64,000 nt of DNA from Bacteroidetes bacterium HGW-Bacteroidetes-10 (GCA_002842695.1 PHDT01000002.1:1-64000), one strand, 5' to 3'. Counted from the stretch's first letter, positions 1-10,205 are shown. Made by a program: numbers and translations. The notes: generated from the letters alone by a model not told the origin.

Positions 1-86
1 TAACAATGCTGAAAATAACGATTTCAAAGAACTTTTGTATAACCAACAACTGTCCTTAAATTTTTAGTGGACAGTCATGATAACCC

Positions 87-992
87 TTAATGAGTAAATA
101 TCCGATTATCTATTGACTGAAAGAATTTCATTGCCTGGGCTCTGGCCATTGGAATCGTACCCTTGTAATTAGACCTCCGGAGTCTGGCCGGCTTGTAATT
201 ATCAATTTTGTCAGTAATGCCGAAGTGATTAAACACTGCCTGTAGAGTGTTGTTGTACGTGTCACACAGCAAATGATTCTCCCAGGCAATTGCAATGACA
301 GAGGCTACTTTTGAAATATACAAGGAACCCTTCTGTGTGTTGAGATAGTTAAGATATTGGTAAATTCTAGAAATACTTTGACCATTATATTCACTAATAA
401 AGTAATTTGAGAACTCAAAAGAATCATTTCCGGGAGCTTTGTAGATTCCGGAATCTTCCCTCAAGATACAGTCTCTTCTTTTATCATCACATAACAATGA
501 GAATGTCATTACTTCCCTTTTCGCCATCTCCTTGTCAATTGTTGAATTCATCCTGGAGGAGTAAACTGCAGCCCATTTATATATTTCCGTGCGGAAATCA
601 CTTAATGATGCAATAAAGTCTGTACTTGAGAACTTGATGCCCTTAAATTCTTCAATCGTCTGCATTGTCTGGACCAAATGGTTAAGGTGAAGTTTAGGCT
701 GAATGAGGTCCAATGCCAGGGCAAAATCGTTCTGCTCAATTATGAATCTATAAAGCTCCTCAAAGGTCCGGGAAGAGAGCTGAACATTCACATTTTCACC
801 ATATCCATAATGTTGAGGTTTCAGATAAAAGTTAGAGATCTCTTTATCCTGATCTTCCCACTTCTCTATTAATATCACTTTTTGGGTTATATATAAGTTG
901 CAAAGGTCGTAGCAAGTTGCTACGACCTTATACAACCTGAAAACCACATTAAAAAGGTGCCAGGCATCAACTTTAGACAGACCCTCCTCCAC
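87..992 (-). CDS. Hypothetical protein, 301 aa
   Basis: I do not recognise this family. The 301-aa product has no signal peptide or clear membrane segment and looks like a soluble, mostly helical protein. The ORF is open from MEEGLSKVDAWH to a tail ending in DNRIFTH. The tail region is basic (PARLRRSNYKGT) and could contact nucleic acid, but that is only an inference. It lies at the left edge of the accessory region, on the same strand as the downstream 88-aa gene and the restriction-modification genes, with an AT-rich composition like theirs. No function can be assigned from sequence alone. Confidence 0.6.
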   Translation of the reverse strand: MEEGLSKVDAWHLFNVVFRLYKVVATCYDLCNLYITQKVILIEKWEDQDKEISNFYLKPQHYGYGENVNVQLSSRTFEELYRFIIEQNDFALALDLIQPKLHLNHLVQTMQTIEEFKGIKFSSTDFIASLSDFRTEIYKWAAVYSSRMNSTIDKEMAKREVMTFSLLCDDKRRDCILREDSGIYKAPGNDSFEFSNYFISEYNGQSISRIYQYLNYLNTQKGSLYISKVASVIAIAWENHLLCDTYNNTLQAVFNHFGITDKIDNYKPARLRRSNYKGTIPMARAQAMKFFQSIDNRIFTH

Positions 993-1059
993 TACGACTT
1001 AAATGTTTGAATTACGACTTTTATAAAGCCATTTTGCACATCAAAATTCATAGTAAGGA

Positions 1060-1326
1060 TTACTGAATAAAATTGATTGCACTCCATACATCTACAATAT
1101 TTTGCTTTGCCAATGCCTCATAATTACCTTTATGCTTTTCTCCCCAACATAAGGCAACAAAATATTGTAAAAGGAACTTCTTTTCGGGAGAAAGTTTCTC
1201 ATACTCTCCCTCTACAATCAAAACCGGATTATTCCCCCCCTCTTTTGAGATAGCATCACAGATAGAGGTAACAATTGAGTCAATGAGCTCCTCAGCCCAA
1301 TCAAAAAAATAAGTATTCTCTCCCAT
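1060..1326 (-). CDS. Small hypothetical protein, 88 aa
   Basis: This 88-aa acidic protein starts MGENTYFFDWAEEL and has no recognisable domain, signal peptide or membrane helix. It looks helical. The ORF ends 67 bp upstream of the 301-aa gene on the same strand, so the two may be co-transcribed. An AT-rich gap of about 400 bp separates it from the methyltransferase stop codon. It is kept as a gene because it is the only sizeable ORF in this interval and has a plausible start. Function unknown. Confidence 0.45.
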   Translation of the reverse strand: MGENTYFFDWAEELIDSIVTSICDAISKEGGNNPVLIVEGEYEKLSPEKKFLLQYFVALCWGEKHKGNYEALAKQNIVDVWSAINFIQ

Positions 1327-1727
1327 AGCTTTATATTTTAAAGTTCGAACAAATATAAATTAGTTCATCACTCAGAAAAATAAAATGGGGTGAAATAACT
1401 CATTGAATAAGAAAGATTTTACGAATTTAGAATTAAGAAGAAATCAAATTTTAAAAATAAACTTTTTACAAATTTTTCAAAAATGGTTTTATTTGAAGAA
1501 TTGAGAATAGTTATAGATTTTTTGAGGGGTGTATGCCTTTTCGAAAATTTCAATTAATTCTAGATTTACAGGCATCTTCAGTAATCTGGTGGGGCTGCTG
1601 GTAATATTGACTAATATGTGCCGTACAAGAAAGACATTTATTGTTTTTTAATATTTAGTCATTTAATATATTTTTTTTATCATCAAGTTGCTTCGGCTAG
1701 AGTTAATCAGATTATCCAACTTTTCCA
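1327..1727. other. Non-coding AT-rich gap
   Basis: About 400 bp without a convincing gene, lying between the start of the 88-aa gene and the stop of the methyltransferase gene. It is strongly AT-rich. The only ORF here (1618-1815, plus) overlaps the methyltransferase antisense and looks spurious. I see no convincing terminator, tRNA or repeat. Confidence 0.5.
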
Positions 1728-3368
1728 CTACTGTTCATTAGAATTACTAATATTAATATTTAGTACGTCTGACCCAATTTTGGTAATACCTTGTTGGCTG
1801 CTGGCGTTTTTCTGAGTGACCCTGCTTGTCAATTGGTGATTGGTGTCTAAAGCAGGCATTTTAGAATTTATAAATTTTATTTCATTGTCGAAAACGCCTG
1901 TATCTAAAATTGCTTTGCATAACATTTCAATTACTGGTATAGAAACGCTGTTGCCCACTAATTTCATCCACCTAGCTCTGTTTAAGGGTAAAATATAATC
2001 TTTTGGAAAACCTTGAATCATACAGGCTTCTTCTTTTGTAATTCTTCTGTAATTTTCTTTTTTATAAATCTTTTCAATGAATTGCTTTTTATGATCAGCT
2101 TCGTTTTTCGCATTGATAATTTTTGTAGTTACAAAATCGTTTGTGTCACTTGCAACAAGAGTTGGAAAAATGTTTGAAGTTGGTAAAAACACTCTGTTTA
2201 TTCCATAAAGACCTGTACTAATTTTCGTGTTTTTAAAATCGTACCTTTCTTCTTTGATTGTCAAAATGCCTTGCTCAATAAGTGGAAGAATTGATTTGGT
2301 AATAGAAATTTTTCTGACTTTTAAATCTCTATTCATTTTTAATTTATCTATTACTAAAACATCGTTTTCAGATAGACTTAATAAAAGGTTTTCTTCTTCC
2401 GAAATTTCTTTAATTTTAGATTTGTTGATATTAAATGAATAATATTCTTTCTTTAAAATTTTTAGCGCAACCAATTCTTCTAGTTCATTTTCTGTTATGG
2501 TTTTGTCTAACCCTTGGAAATGTTCTAAAGACAAAGGATTTCCGTCTAAATCACCATAAGCACTTTTTCGTCTGTTTTTGAGTAATAAATAACAGATTTT
2601 CTTTTGTCTTTCAGTTGTATCTAAAATATCCCAAGAATGAATGGTTGTATGTCCATTTCGTAAGTCATTGAAAAGGAAATAATCGTTCAACCCATTGCTG
2701 GTTGATAAACTCATACTTTTTGGGGTAATGGATTCACCAAATAAATCTCTTGGCATTTCATTATCTGTTTCAATAAATTTTCCAATGAAGTCAGATAAAA
2801 TGTCTGCCAACTTTATCTTTTGTTCAATTGGTTTTGGGATTTTAAATTTGTCTGCAAATTTTTTATCTCGAAAGCCAATAATATAAATTCTAATTCTATT
2901 TTGAGGGACACCATAGTCGAATGAATTTAAAACATAGTAATTAGCAAAATAACCTGCTTCTTTTATTCTATCTAAAATGTAAATTAATGCTTTTTTATTT
3001 CTTGGGTCAACCAACCCTTTTACGTTTTCAAAAATAAATGCATCTGGTTTAGATTGATTTAAAAGAAATATAGTGTCATTCCAAAGTTGCCCTCTGTCAT
3101 CATCAAAACCTAAATTTCTTCCAGCTATTGACCAACTTTGACAAGGAACACCTGCCGTCAAGATATTATGTTTCGGCAATTCCTTAATTTTAGTAATATC
3201 TCCTAAATTTTTTTCGATAGATTCGTTTGAGTTTGCACAATAAGCAGTTACAGCATCTTTACTGATTTCGCTAAAATGTAAACACTCTCCACCGTTTTTT
3301 TCGAGTGCGATTCTGAAACCACCAATACCTGAAAACAGATCAATAAATGTAAATTTTGCTTTTTCCAT
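1728..3368 (-). CDS. DNA (cytosine-5-)-methyltransferase, type II R-M
   Basis: This C5 cytosine methyltransferase protects host DNA from the adjacent endonuclease. The conserved motifs appear in order: motif I FIDLFSGIGGF (residues 8-18) for S-adenosylmethionine binding, motif IV GVPCQSWS with catalytic Cys76, motif VI FENVKGL (113-119), motif VIII PQNRIRIYIIGF (155-166), and near the C-terminus IQGFPKDY and LVGNSVSIPV (motifs IX and X). At 546 aa it is longer than most C5 enzymes. The extra length is in the region between motifs VIII and IX, where the target-recognition domain sits. It begins 5 bp after the endonuclease stop on the same strand, so the two form one operon. The genes look more AT-rich than the core genes, which suggests horizontal transfer. 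Confidence 0.95.
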   Translation of the reverse strand: MEKAKFTFIDLFSGIGGFRIALEKNGGECLHFSEISKDAVTAYCANSNESIEKNLGDITKIKELPKHNILTAGVPCQSWSIAGRNLGFDDDRGQLWNDTIFLLNQSKPDAFIFENVKGLVDPRNKKALIYILDRIKEAGYFANYYVLNSFDYGVPQNRIRIYIIGFRDKKFADKFKIPKPIEQKIKLADILSDFIGKFIETDNEMPRDLFGESITPKSMSLSTSNGLNDYFLFNDLRNGHTTIHSWDILDTTERQKKICYLLLKNRRKSAYGDLDGNPLSLEHFQGLDKTITENELEELVALKILKKEYYSFNINKSKIKEISEEENLLLSLSENDVLVIDKLKMNRDLKVRKISITKSILPLIEQGILTIKEERYDFKNTKISTGLYGINRVFLPTSNIFPTLVASDTNDFVTTKIINAKNEADHKKQFIEKIYKKENYRRITKEEACMIQGFPKDYILPLNRARWMKLVGNSVSIPVIEMLCKAILDTGVFDNEIKFINSKMPALDTNHQLTSRVTQKNASSQQGITKIGSDVLNINISNSNEQ

Positions 3369-3373
3369 GTTTC

Positions 3374-4210
3374 CTATTTAAGTGGTGATTCATCAAAGTT
3401 TTGTGGTGGGTCAATTTCTAAAAACTCTTTGTAAATGCGTTCTCTATATCCTTTTCCGAGTTTGTTTACTTCGGAAATAAAAGTTTTATAAGTTCCTTCT
3501 CCACCAATCAAATCCCAAAACTCGTTTCCAATTAATACAGATTCGTCTTCGTGCATATTGAACCAGCGCATTGGAAAAGTCCACTTATAGTCCTTTTTCT
3601 TTCCATAAGGATTGTAAGCAAGTGCATAATAAGCATAGTCTACTTGCTTTGGATTCATTGCCAAAAGTTTCAACATTTTTTCTTTGCTTACTTTTGTTTG
3701 GTCACTATTTGGTAACGGTGCTTTGATTTCAAACGCATATTTCGTGTTAGTTTCCTTGTTATAAATGAAAATATCACATGTTACACTGACAGGGATAGGT
3801 TTTCCTCCACCTTTAAGTATGTAGTCTAGTTCTTCTTTCCAATTTGGTTTTACTCTCAGTTGGCCTTTTGGATTATGCTCAAGTCTGTTTAAAACTTCTT
3901 GAATTCGTCTTAAACTTTCACTTCCAACTGTTCCATATATGCTATGTCCTAATGAGCAATTTCCGTGTGCTTCAATTGCAACAACTTGTGCTAATTTTTC
4001 CCAAACACCACCAAATGGTGTTACAAATCTTCTCTCAAAATGTGAACCTTTGAAAATTTCGTCAGGTACTAATGCTGCATAAAGTGGTTTTGAAGAATGG
4101 TGTGCTTCTTTTATAAATGGGTCGTTTATGAGTACATTATTCATTACCCTGTCCATCATAGTAGAAACTACTGTTTTTATGGCTTCTGCAACTCGCTTTT
4201 CCTTACTCAT
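3374..4210 (-). CDS. Type II restriction endonuclease, TdeIII-like
   Basis: This 278-aa protein is the nuclease partner of the downstream methyltransferase. A PD-(D/E)xK-type site is visible: Asp146 in VTCDIFIY followed by Glu161-x-Lys163 in FEIKAP. The stretch EAHGNCSLGHSIYGTVGSES matches my recollection of the TdeIII family of type II enzymes. Characterised members cut GGNCC, but the specificity here is an inference from family resemblance only. The endonuclease gene comes first in the operon and the methyltransferase second, with no controller (C) protein gene visible. About 1 kb of non-coding DNA lies upstream. If the TdeIII assignment is wrong, it is still very likely the cognate restriction enzyme because of its position and motif. 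Confidence 0.85.
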   Translation of the reverse strand: MSKEKRVAEAIKTVVSTMMDRVMNNVLINDPFIKEAHHSSKPLYAALVPDEIFKGSHFERRFVTPFGGVWEKLAQVVAIEAHGNCSLGHSIYGTVGSESLRRIQEVLNRLEHNPKGQLRVKPNWKEELDYILKGGGKPIPVSVTCDIFIYNKETNTKYAFEIKAPLPNSDQTKVSKEKMLKLLAMNPKQVDYAYYALAYNPYGKKKDYKWTFPMRWFNMHEDESVLIGNEFWDLIGGEGTYKTFISEVNKLGKGYRERIYKEFLEIDPPQNFDESPLK

Positions 4211-5281
4211 ATTTTATCTATTTTTCAATCTACAAATTTACAAAAATTATCTAGGAGTTTTTGGATTAATGATATATTTGGAATCTCGCTATGCATGTAG
4301 GCAACTTGTTCATATGTGTATAAAAGTTAAGTTTAGCTCCTAAAATATTGCTGGCTAACCAAACCTTTGTGAGGGTTTATTATTGTGGTATAGATTTAAT
4401 TATTTTTATTTCTTCACAGTCCATTTTTATCCTGAACTGGCAAGGCAAACTGTATAACTAAATCACAGGCATATTTAATAAATAGTTAAACTTCTCTTTC
4501 AAATAACTAAAAACACAGATTTGAGTCAGTCATACTCACTCCGCTCCACAAGCTCCGCTCCATTCGAATCACTGACTCAACTTCCACTAATAGATTGTTA
4601 TCTTCTATTACGCCCACACTATATTTTTGACAGCATACTCTTTACTCTCCAGAATTAACTAGCGGTATTGGCATCGCTTAGGAACTGGTAAAATAAAACA
4701 CACGCTAGTTATGAGGCTTTATCTGGCAAAAAATAATCATATTCCACATATTCTTTTTCTAAGTCCTTTTCCTTGCATGTGACCATTTCCCCTAATCTCA
4801 GTTAATAGTTCATGCTCCGCTTTATATTGTCTCTTTGATTATTAGCAGAAGGAATCAGCATTTATATTTTCCCAGTTGTTACCTATTCTGAGCATAATTC
4901 TTCATTCAATTATATATTCACAGGAAGAAACCGGAAAACAATAACATTAGAAGACTATATAGCTATCTGCATCTTTTGTTTATATCTTCTTTCTTGTCCG
5001 GGATAGACAAGAAAACATGAAAAGGTAAAACTTCAGAGAAATATAATTTTAAGTGAAATGAAAGCCGCAAATAAAGTACCTAAATAACGCTACTAGGGAT
5101 TGACTGCCAGCATTGGCCTATAAAATATTAAATATAAAACTACAAAACTGAAAATGTTGATAAGTTCATAGCGCAACTGTTTGTTCTGCAATTAAACATG
5201 GACTTCAAGTCGGGAGGTAAATGCCATTTGAATGCATTATATCGGCGTATGTATTTATTTGATTATCATTAGTTCTAAACA
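4211..5281. other. Non-coding interval, 1.07 kb, with repeat copy 1
   Basis: No credible gene lies here. The ORFs at 4097-4300 and 4128-4343 run antisense into the endonuclease and look spurious. The interval contains a degenerate copy of a palindromic element (about 4472-4795) that recurs at about 11180-11515. The remainder is AT-rich, and I see no strong terminator or RNA gene in it. It separates the restriction-modification operon from the ATPase/nitrilase cassette. Confidence 0.6.
4472..4795. repeat. Diverged direct repeat flanking the ATPase cassette, copy 1
   Basis: This stretch is colinear with 11180-11515. A run of 37 identical bases (4540-4576 versus 11249-11285, containing CCGCTCCACAAGCTCCGCTC) lies in a longer diverged match. 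The match begins with ATTTAATAAA...TTAAACTTCT and ends near ATTCCACA...CCATTTC. The core is bounded by the near-inverted pair GTCAGTCAT / ATCACTGAC. This copy is more degenerate than the right-hand one. Both copies are in the same orientation and together bracket the 5282-11021 cassette. Confidence 0.7.
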
Positions 5282-8200
5282 TTACCGTTTTAATTCCCAT
5301 TTTTGAAAATCATTTTCCAGAAATTCAAATTTCTTCTCAAATAAACTTGCAAGGCGAGCATTTGCTGTAGCAAAGAAAATCTGTCTTTCTTCCTTTAAAA
5401 TAAAAAAACGTAAATAATCAAGGAAGGAAAGTGCATTTAGATCATCAATATGTGACATTGGGTCGTCAAAAATCATAAGGTTAGGGCCATTCTTCAATTG
5501 CCTGTTCAAGCTGATAAAGATAGATAATGCAAGGGCTGCTCGCTGCCCTGTGCTTATTTCATTAACCTTATGCCATTTATCATTATCCTTAATCAAAAAA
5601 AGTTGCTTATCTTGAAATACTAGCGATTTGAACTCTCTAGGTGAGTGGATAGTTTTAAAAACATCAACTATTTCTTTCAAATTATTCTCAAAGAAACTAT
5701 CTAATTGCTCAGTTCCATCGGACTGCCTGAGTGATTGGAGGGCTTCAAAACCCTCTTTAATCCTTTTAAATTTTTCGATGTTATTATCCAAAAAAGTCTG
5801 TGATTGAAGTTTTAGTCTTTTTGCTTGATTTAATTCGTATTGATTTTTTTGCTCCGCTTTAAGAGATGCTAGGTTTTTTTGCAAAACCGATAAACGGAGG
5901 TCAATTTCTGAAACTTGTTCGTCAATTTGTACTTCAATCACTTGGATAAGTTGATTAAAATAGTATTCAATATCGGTAATACTTCGTTTTTCTCTGACAA
6001 GAATGGAAATTAGTTCATCCAAAGTATAGGATTTGTCCTCCTCGAGCCCTATTGATTTTTTAAAATTAGCATTAAGTTTAAATTTTATTTCTTGTATTAT
6101 ATCAAGCTGTTCTTTAAGTTGAACATTCTTGGAATTTAACTCTGCAAACTTGTCCTCAAATAATTTCTTATTATCAAACGCCAATATAAATTCCGGCCCT
6201 ATGTCCGTAATAAGTTTATTACTAATATAAGAGAATTCATCTTCTGTAATGTTAAAGGACTCGATAGTTTGTTGGAAAGCCTCATACTCCTGCTTTCTCT
6301 TATTGAAATTACTTTCTTCTTCTTTGAACTTCGAAATATCCTGAACGATTTTAGCAAGCGTTATGTCATTGAAATCGCTGATAAAAGTATTTTCATAAAC
6401 AGCCATAATCGTTGACAGATCATTCAGAATCATCGTAAACTTCGCTACTTTCTCTTTTGCTGCCTGCTGTTTTTGATGAAGCTCATCTATTTTATCCTGG
6501 TTTTTCTTGGAATTGCTTAGAATTACTTCTTTAATTCTTTTTTGCAAATCCAAATGTTCAAATGGTGATTGACACAAGGGGCATGAATCGGCATCAGGAG
6601 ACAGTGTTAAGTATTCTTTTCCTAATAGTTTTATTTCATTAATTACCTTTTCTGTATTACTTAAATGTGAAAGTAGGTTTTTCAATTCTGTTTCCGAATT
6701 ATCCAGTTCAGATTTGGCTGCGGCCAGATTAGCCCGGTTCCTAGCTATGACTTTGTTAATATCTTCTTCCGTGGAGTAAGTCTGAATAGCTACACTTCCA
6801 AGCCCCCTGTTCATTGTCTTTATCCTTCGTAAGGTTCCTTCAATGTCCAATTTTCGTTTATTAAAACCTTTTACCTCAAATAGCCTCGGGTCCGTAAAGT
6901 ATTTATTAACTGATTCCAGAAGGCTAGCTTTAGTAGCAATCGAATTTATCGACTGTTCAAGCTTGGAAATGTCTTTAGCTATTATCTCAAGGTTTTCTTT
7001 ATACTCATTAAAAGAAATTTCCTTTTGAGAAAGTTCCGTTTTAGCTTTCTCCAATTCTTTCAGATTGGCAAAGGAAGGTATTTTTGATGTCAAGATTTTT
7101 TCAGTCAGTGCTTTTACCTGGTTAATCAACGACTCTGTTTCTCCAGAGATTTTTTCAGGATTGAGGTCTTTATTTTTAAAGTGCAATGCTTTAATATTGT
7201 CTGCAATAATTCTACTTAGAGCATTGAGTGTTTCTGATTTGTCTAACCTTAATATTAGCTGATCAGCATTTTTAATTGTTTCCCTTGCTTCAAGTATGTC
7301 CTTGTTTAACGAGTTATAGTATGGCTTTATCCTGTCGTAAAAACCGTTAATCCTTTCTGAAATATAATTGAATTCAGTTCCAAGGATAATATTGGAAAGT
7401 GCTTGTTTTACCTCATCTTCACTATTACTCTTGGCAAGTTCATTTGCTGCATCCGTATTAAAGAAATTGAATCGATTAAAAGAAGTATAGATGTAATTGT
7501 CTTTTGCATAATTGTTACTGTACCAGTAAGCATCACGTAGCCTGTATTTTGAATTATCATTGGGCGTACAATACTCTGTCAACCGTGAATTATTTATTAT
7601 TGCTTCAATACAATTGTCTGGTTCTTTATTATCTGAATTTCTATACGTTCTTCCACAGGCCACTAATTCGAGTGCTTCAAGCAAACATGTCTTGCCAACG
7701 CCGTTTATTCCTTTAAATAGGTTAACCTTACCAAAGTGGAAAACTCGGGGTTCTTTAGGGTGTTCTCGGTAAGTATTTTTCAACGTTATCTGATTGATAA
7801 AATTTATCTTCATGTTGTCCTTCGCATCGCTGGTGGACTCTATACTAGTATTTATATTTGTCTGGTTGTTGATAAACCGTTCAACTGCTTCTGTGTATTT
7901 AGCTTTTGAATACACTTCCTGGAGATCCACTTTTTTGAGTGTTTCTTTCAGCTGCAAAACAATGTTGGATGACACTACCGTATCGGATTTATCCAGTCTG
8001 AAAAAATCCTCGAATTGAGACTCTGTAAAAACATATTTTCGAGCATACTTATCATTACGTTCAATTTTCTCCTTGGCTTCCGGATTAACTGTGTCCTGAA
8101 GGAGTAAAAGGTAAAGGTTCCATTGAAGATTTCCAGTATGATTATAATATTCATCTGCCAGCAGTTTTTCCTGGTATTCATTAAATGTTTCAACGCAAAC

Positions 8201-8344
8201 CTCGCCACTTAAATCTAGGTAATAAATACCCGCCTGTTTTCCAGATATTTTCAATTCTCCCCTGTACAAATCCGTCTTTTCTGATATTGGATTTATATCA
8301 GGGAAGATATTCCTGGCTAGATCAATTATTTTTTCTTTATCCAT
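5282..8344 (-). CDS. Rad50/SMC-like ABC ATPase with zinc-hook motif
   Basis: This 1020-aa protein has the layout of a Rad50/SMC/RecN-type ATPase. About 180 residues precede the ATPase head and match nothing I recognise. The Walker A motif GINGVGKTC follows (212-220). Long coiled coils flank a CPLC motif (588-591), as in a Rad50 zinc hook. Near the C-terminus are the ABC signature STGQR (931-935), Walker B LMIFDDP (956-962) and D-loop SHIDD. The usual H-loop histidine seems absent (FFATANARL), as in some RecF-like clades. Its start is 7 bp after the 580-aa nitrilase-fold gene, so they are co-transcribed. Proteins of this type act as sensors or loaders in defence systems such as Lamassu and ABC-3C. 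The defence role here is inferred from context. Confidence 0.85.
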   Translation of the reverse strand: MDKEKIIDLARNIFPDINPISEKTDLYRGELKISGKQAGIYYLDLSGEVCVETFNEYQEKLLADEYYNHTGNLQWNLYLLLLQDTVNPEAKEKIERNDKYARKYVFTESQFEDFFRLDKSDTVVSSNIVLQLKETLKKVDLQEVYSKAKYTEAVERFINNQTNINTSIESTSDAKDNMKINFINQITLKNTYREHPKEPRVFHFGKVNLFKGINGVGKTCLLEALELVACGRTYRNSDNKEPDNCIEAIINNSRLTEYCTPNDNSKYRLRDAYWYSNNYAKDNYIYTSFNRFNFFNTDAANELAKSNSEDEVKQALSNIILGTEFNYISERINGFYDRIKPYYNSLNKDILEARETIKNADQLILRLDKSETLNALSRIIADNIKALHFKNKDLNPEKISGETESLINQVKALTEKILTSKIPSFANLKELEKAKTELSQKEISFNEYKENLEIIAKDISKLEQSINSIATKASLLESVNKYFTDPRLFEVKGFNKRKLDIEGTLRRIKTMNRGLGSVAIQTYSTEEDINKVIARNRANLAAAKSELDNSETELKNLLSHLSNTEKVINEIKLLGKEYLTLSPDADSCPLCQSPFEHLDLQKRIKEVILSNSKKNQDKIDELHQKQQAAKEKVAKFTMILNDLSTIMAVYENTFISDFNDITLAKIVQDISKFKEEESNFNKRKQEYEAFQQTIESFNITEDEFSYISNKLITDIGPEFILAFDNKKLFEDKFAELNSKNVQLKEQLDIIQEIKFKLNANFKKSIGLEEDKSYTLDELISILVREKRSITDIEYYFNQLIQVIEVQIDEQVSEIDLRLSVLQKNLASLKAEQKNQYELNQAKRLKLQSQTFLDNNIEKFKRIKEGFEALQSLRQSDGTEQLDSFFENNLKEIVDVFKTIHSPREFKSLVFQDKQLFLIKDNDKWHKVNEISTGQRAALALSIFISLNRQLKNGPNLMIFDDPMSHIDDLNALSFLDYLRFFILKEERQIFFATANARLASLFEKKFEFLENDFQKWELKR

Positions 8345-8351
8345 GAGTTTA

Positions 8352-10094
8352 TTATTTCAAAAATGTGGGACCTTCAAAATCGCTAGTTACAGCTATATTT
8401 CCGGCATTAAGGTCATATTTAGATAAAATGGTATTGCCGCGTTTATAAAAAACAACAACCCGCCTCTTATGGTTATTATCCTTGTCAAACATCGCTTGTA
8501 AAAAATCAAATGTTTTCTCAATTACTCCATCCGGCATAGTACCTATAAAACAAATAGTCGCAATTCGCCTTTCCCCAGTAATGGTCAGGACATTGAATTT
8601 GTAGTTATCTGCATTTGAATCTGCATTATATCCAATAACAAGCTCATCTGTTTTCAAATCTGCGATACTATCAGGATATACATCTTTATCTGGAAGTACA
8701 TAATCGTTTAATACAGCTATTGTGTCAATATAATTGGATCGTTGCGCAAGGCTATCGGGGTATGTATCTTCCGTAAACGTGATACGGCGGTTCACCTCTG
8801 AATCTTCATTAATCTTTATGGAAAATATATTAGGAATGTTACTCCAGGTACTCCCTAACTCCTTATCTATTTTTCCGGATGTCAGACAGACAAGCTTTTC
8901 CTTTTCTAGAATGCAATTTTGATGGGTAATCAAAAAATTACATGTACATCCGACCCCTGTCAAATAGTTAACATGTTGATCAGAAATTTCATTAGGTAGC
9001 GTTTCAATGGCATTTCGAGCAGCATTAAAATCACAAGTTTCAAGAAGCTCCGGCCCTTCGCGCCGAATTTGCTGATTCAATGCATATATAATATCAACAG
9101 GAGGTATCGCCACATGAAAAACAGTAGGAGTGCTATTTAATAAGAACGCATGTTTTTTTATTCCATAAAAGAAGTAATACATGCCACGCATGTGATTTTT
9201 CTTTATCCTGGCCGGAGATAAATCTATTTCTTCAGATTGAATGTAAAACCCGCTTCTAGAGGTTTTATACTTCATAAAATCAGCGTCACCTATTTTTGAC
9301 TTGTTGTTCCAGTTTAGCGAGATAATCTCTTTTTTTGAAAACCGAAATACAAATTTTCTAAAGTCAGTAAAATTTTGGTGAGTAGGATCAGGATTAAGTT
9401 GAGGATTATAAATAAGGAAAGGACAATCTATCCATCCTTGAATAGCTTGTTGATTTTGTTGCATGGCTTCGGGAAAGTTCATGGCCTCCGAGCAAATGAG
9501 GGAAAAAAATGAAATCGAATCCGGGCAGTTCCTCAAAATATAAATCTGATTTCCCTGGATTAGATTGTCTCTCTCTACAATCCCTCCGCCCCATATTCCC
9601 ATGTGAATAGTCTTAAACTGTAATAAAACTATTAGCTTCTCATGGCCGCAATGTATTCCTCGGAATAAATAAATCAAAGGATCAACATAATTGTGTTGAT
9701 TTTCAAGAACGGAGGTATCAAAGTGAACATAAATATTTTCTGTATTGTGGTTAGTCTGCAGGGCTTTCAACTGTTGTTTGGTCATTGACTCACAACCGAT
9801 TGCCCACAGTTTTTCAGCCGCTGGCCATTTATGAGGATGGCTGATTATATCTTCAATTACTATTAATGGACATGAGTATTCAGGAGTAAGTGTCAGGTCA
9901 CACCTGGTCAACCGTGACTTTTCAAAAAACAGTTCAAATTCAGTATTAACATTATTGCGGTTACCGATTCGAGTATTGTCAGCGTAAATCAATCCTTCAT
10001 GCTGGTACAAGAGAACGGAGTGACGTTGGGAAATTCGTCTTAGTATTGATAAATCTATTTTGATTTCAAGATCGCCGATTGGTAAAAAATTCAT
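8352..10094 (-). CDS. Nitrilase-superfamily (C-N hydrolase) protein, 580 aa
   Basis: The first part of this protein shows the full nitrilase-fold catalytic triad in the expected order and setting: Glu72 in LTPEYS, Lys161 in LLQFKTIHMG, and Cys201 in FFSLICSEAMNFPEA. A typical downstream strand (CPFLIYNPQLNPD) follows. At 580 aa it is far longer than a stand-alone nitrilase (about 260-330 aa). Roughly 300 C-terminal residues form an additional region that I cannot assign. No signal peptide or membrane helix is apparent. It lies between a second nitrilase-like gene upstream and the SMC-like ATPase 7 bp downstream. Nitrilase domains occur in some anti-phage systems, for example DRT type 1 reverse transcriptases, so an effector role is plausible. 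The substrate is unknown. Confidence 0.75.
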   Translation of the reverse strand: MNFLPIGDLEIKIDLSILRRISQRHSVLLYQHEGLIYADNTRIGNRNNVNTEFELFFEKSRLTRCDLTLTPEYSCPLIVIEDIISHPHKWPAAEKLWAIGCESMTKQQLKALQTNHNTENIYVHFDTSVLENQHNYVDPLIYLFRGIHCGHEKLIVLLQFKTIHMGIWGGGIVERDNLIQGNQIYILRNCPDSISFFSLICSEAMNFPEAMQQNQQAIQGWIDCPFLIYNPQLNPDPTHQNFTDFRKFVFRFSKKEIISLNWNNKSKIGDADFMKYKTSRSGFYIQSEEIDLSPARIKKNHMRGMYYFFYGIKKHAFLLNSTPTVFHVAIPPVDIIYALNQQIRREGPELLETCDFNAARNAIETLPNEISDQHVNYLTGVGCTCNFLITHQNCILEKEKLVCLTSGKIDKELGSTWSNIPNIFSIKINEDSEVNRRITFTEDTYPDSLAQRSNYIDTIAVLNDYVLPDKDVYPDSIADLKTDELVIGYNADSNADNYKFNVLTITGERRIATICFIGTMPDGVIEKTFDFLQAMFDKDNNHKRRVVVFYKRGNTILSKYDLNAGNIAVTSDFEGPTFLK

Positions 10095-10205
10095 TTATTG
10101 AAGCTATAATTTTAGGTGATATTTTGAATTCGTGAGTTTTTTAAAAAAATTACCGCCAAAGTTCGTGAGTATGCTCAGTGTCAGATCCATTCTGCATAAT
10201 AGCAG

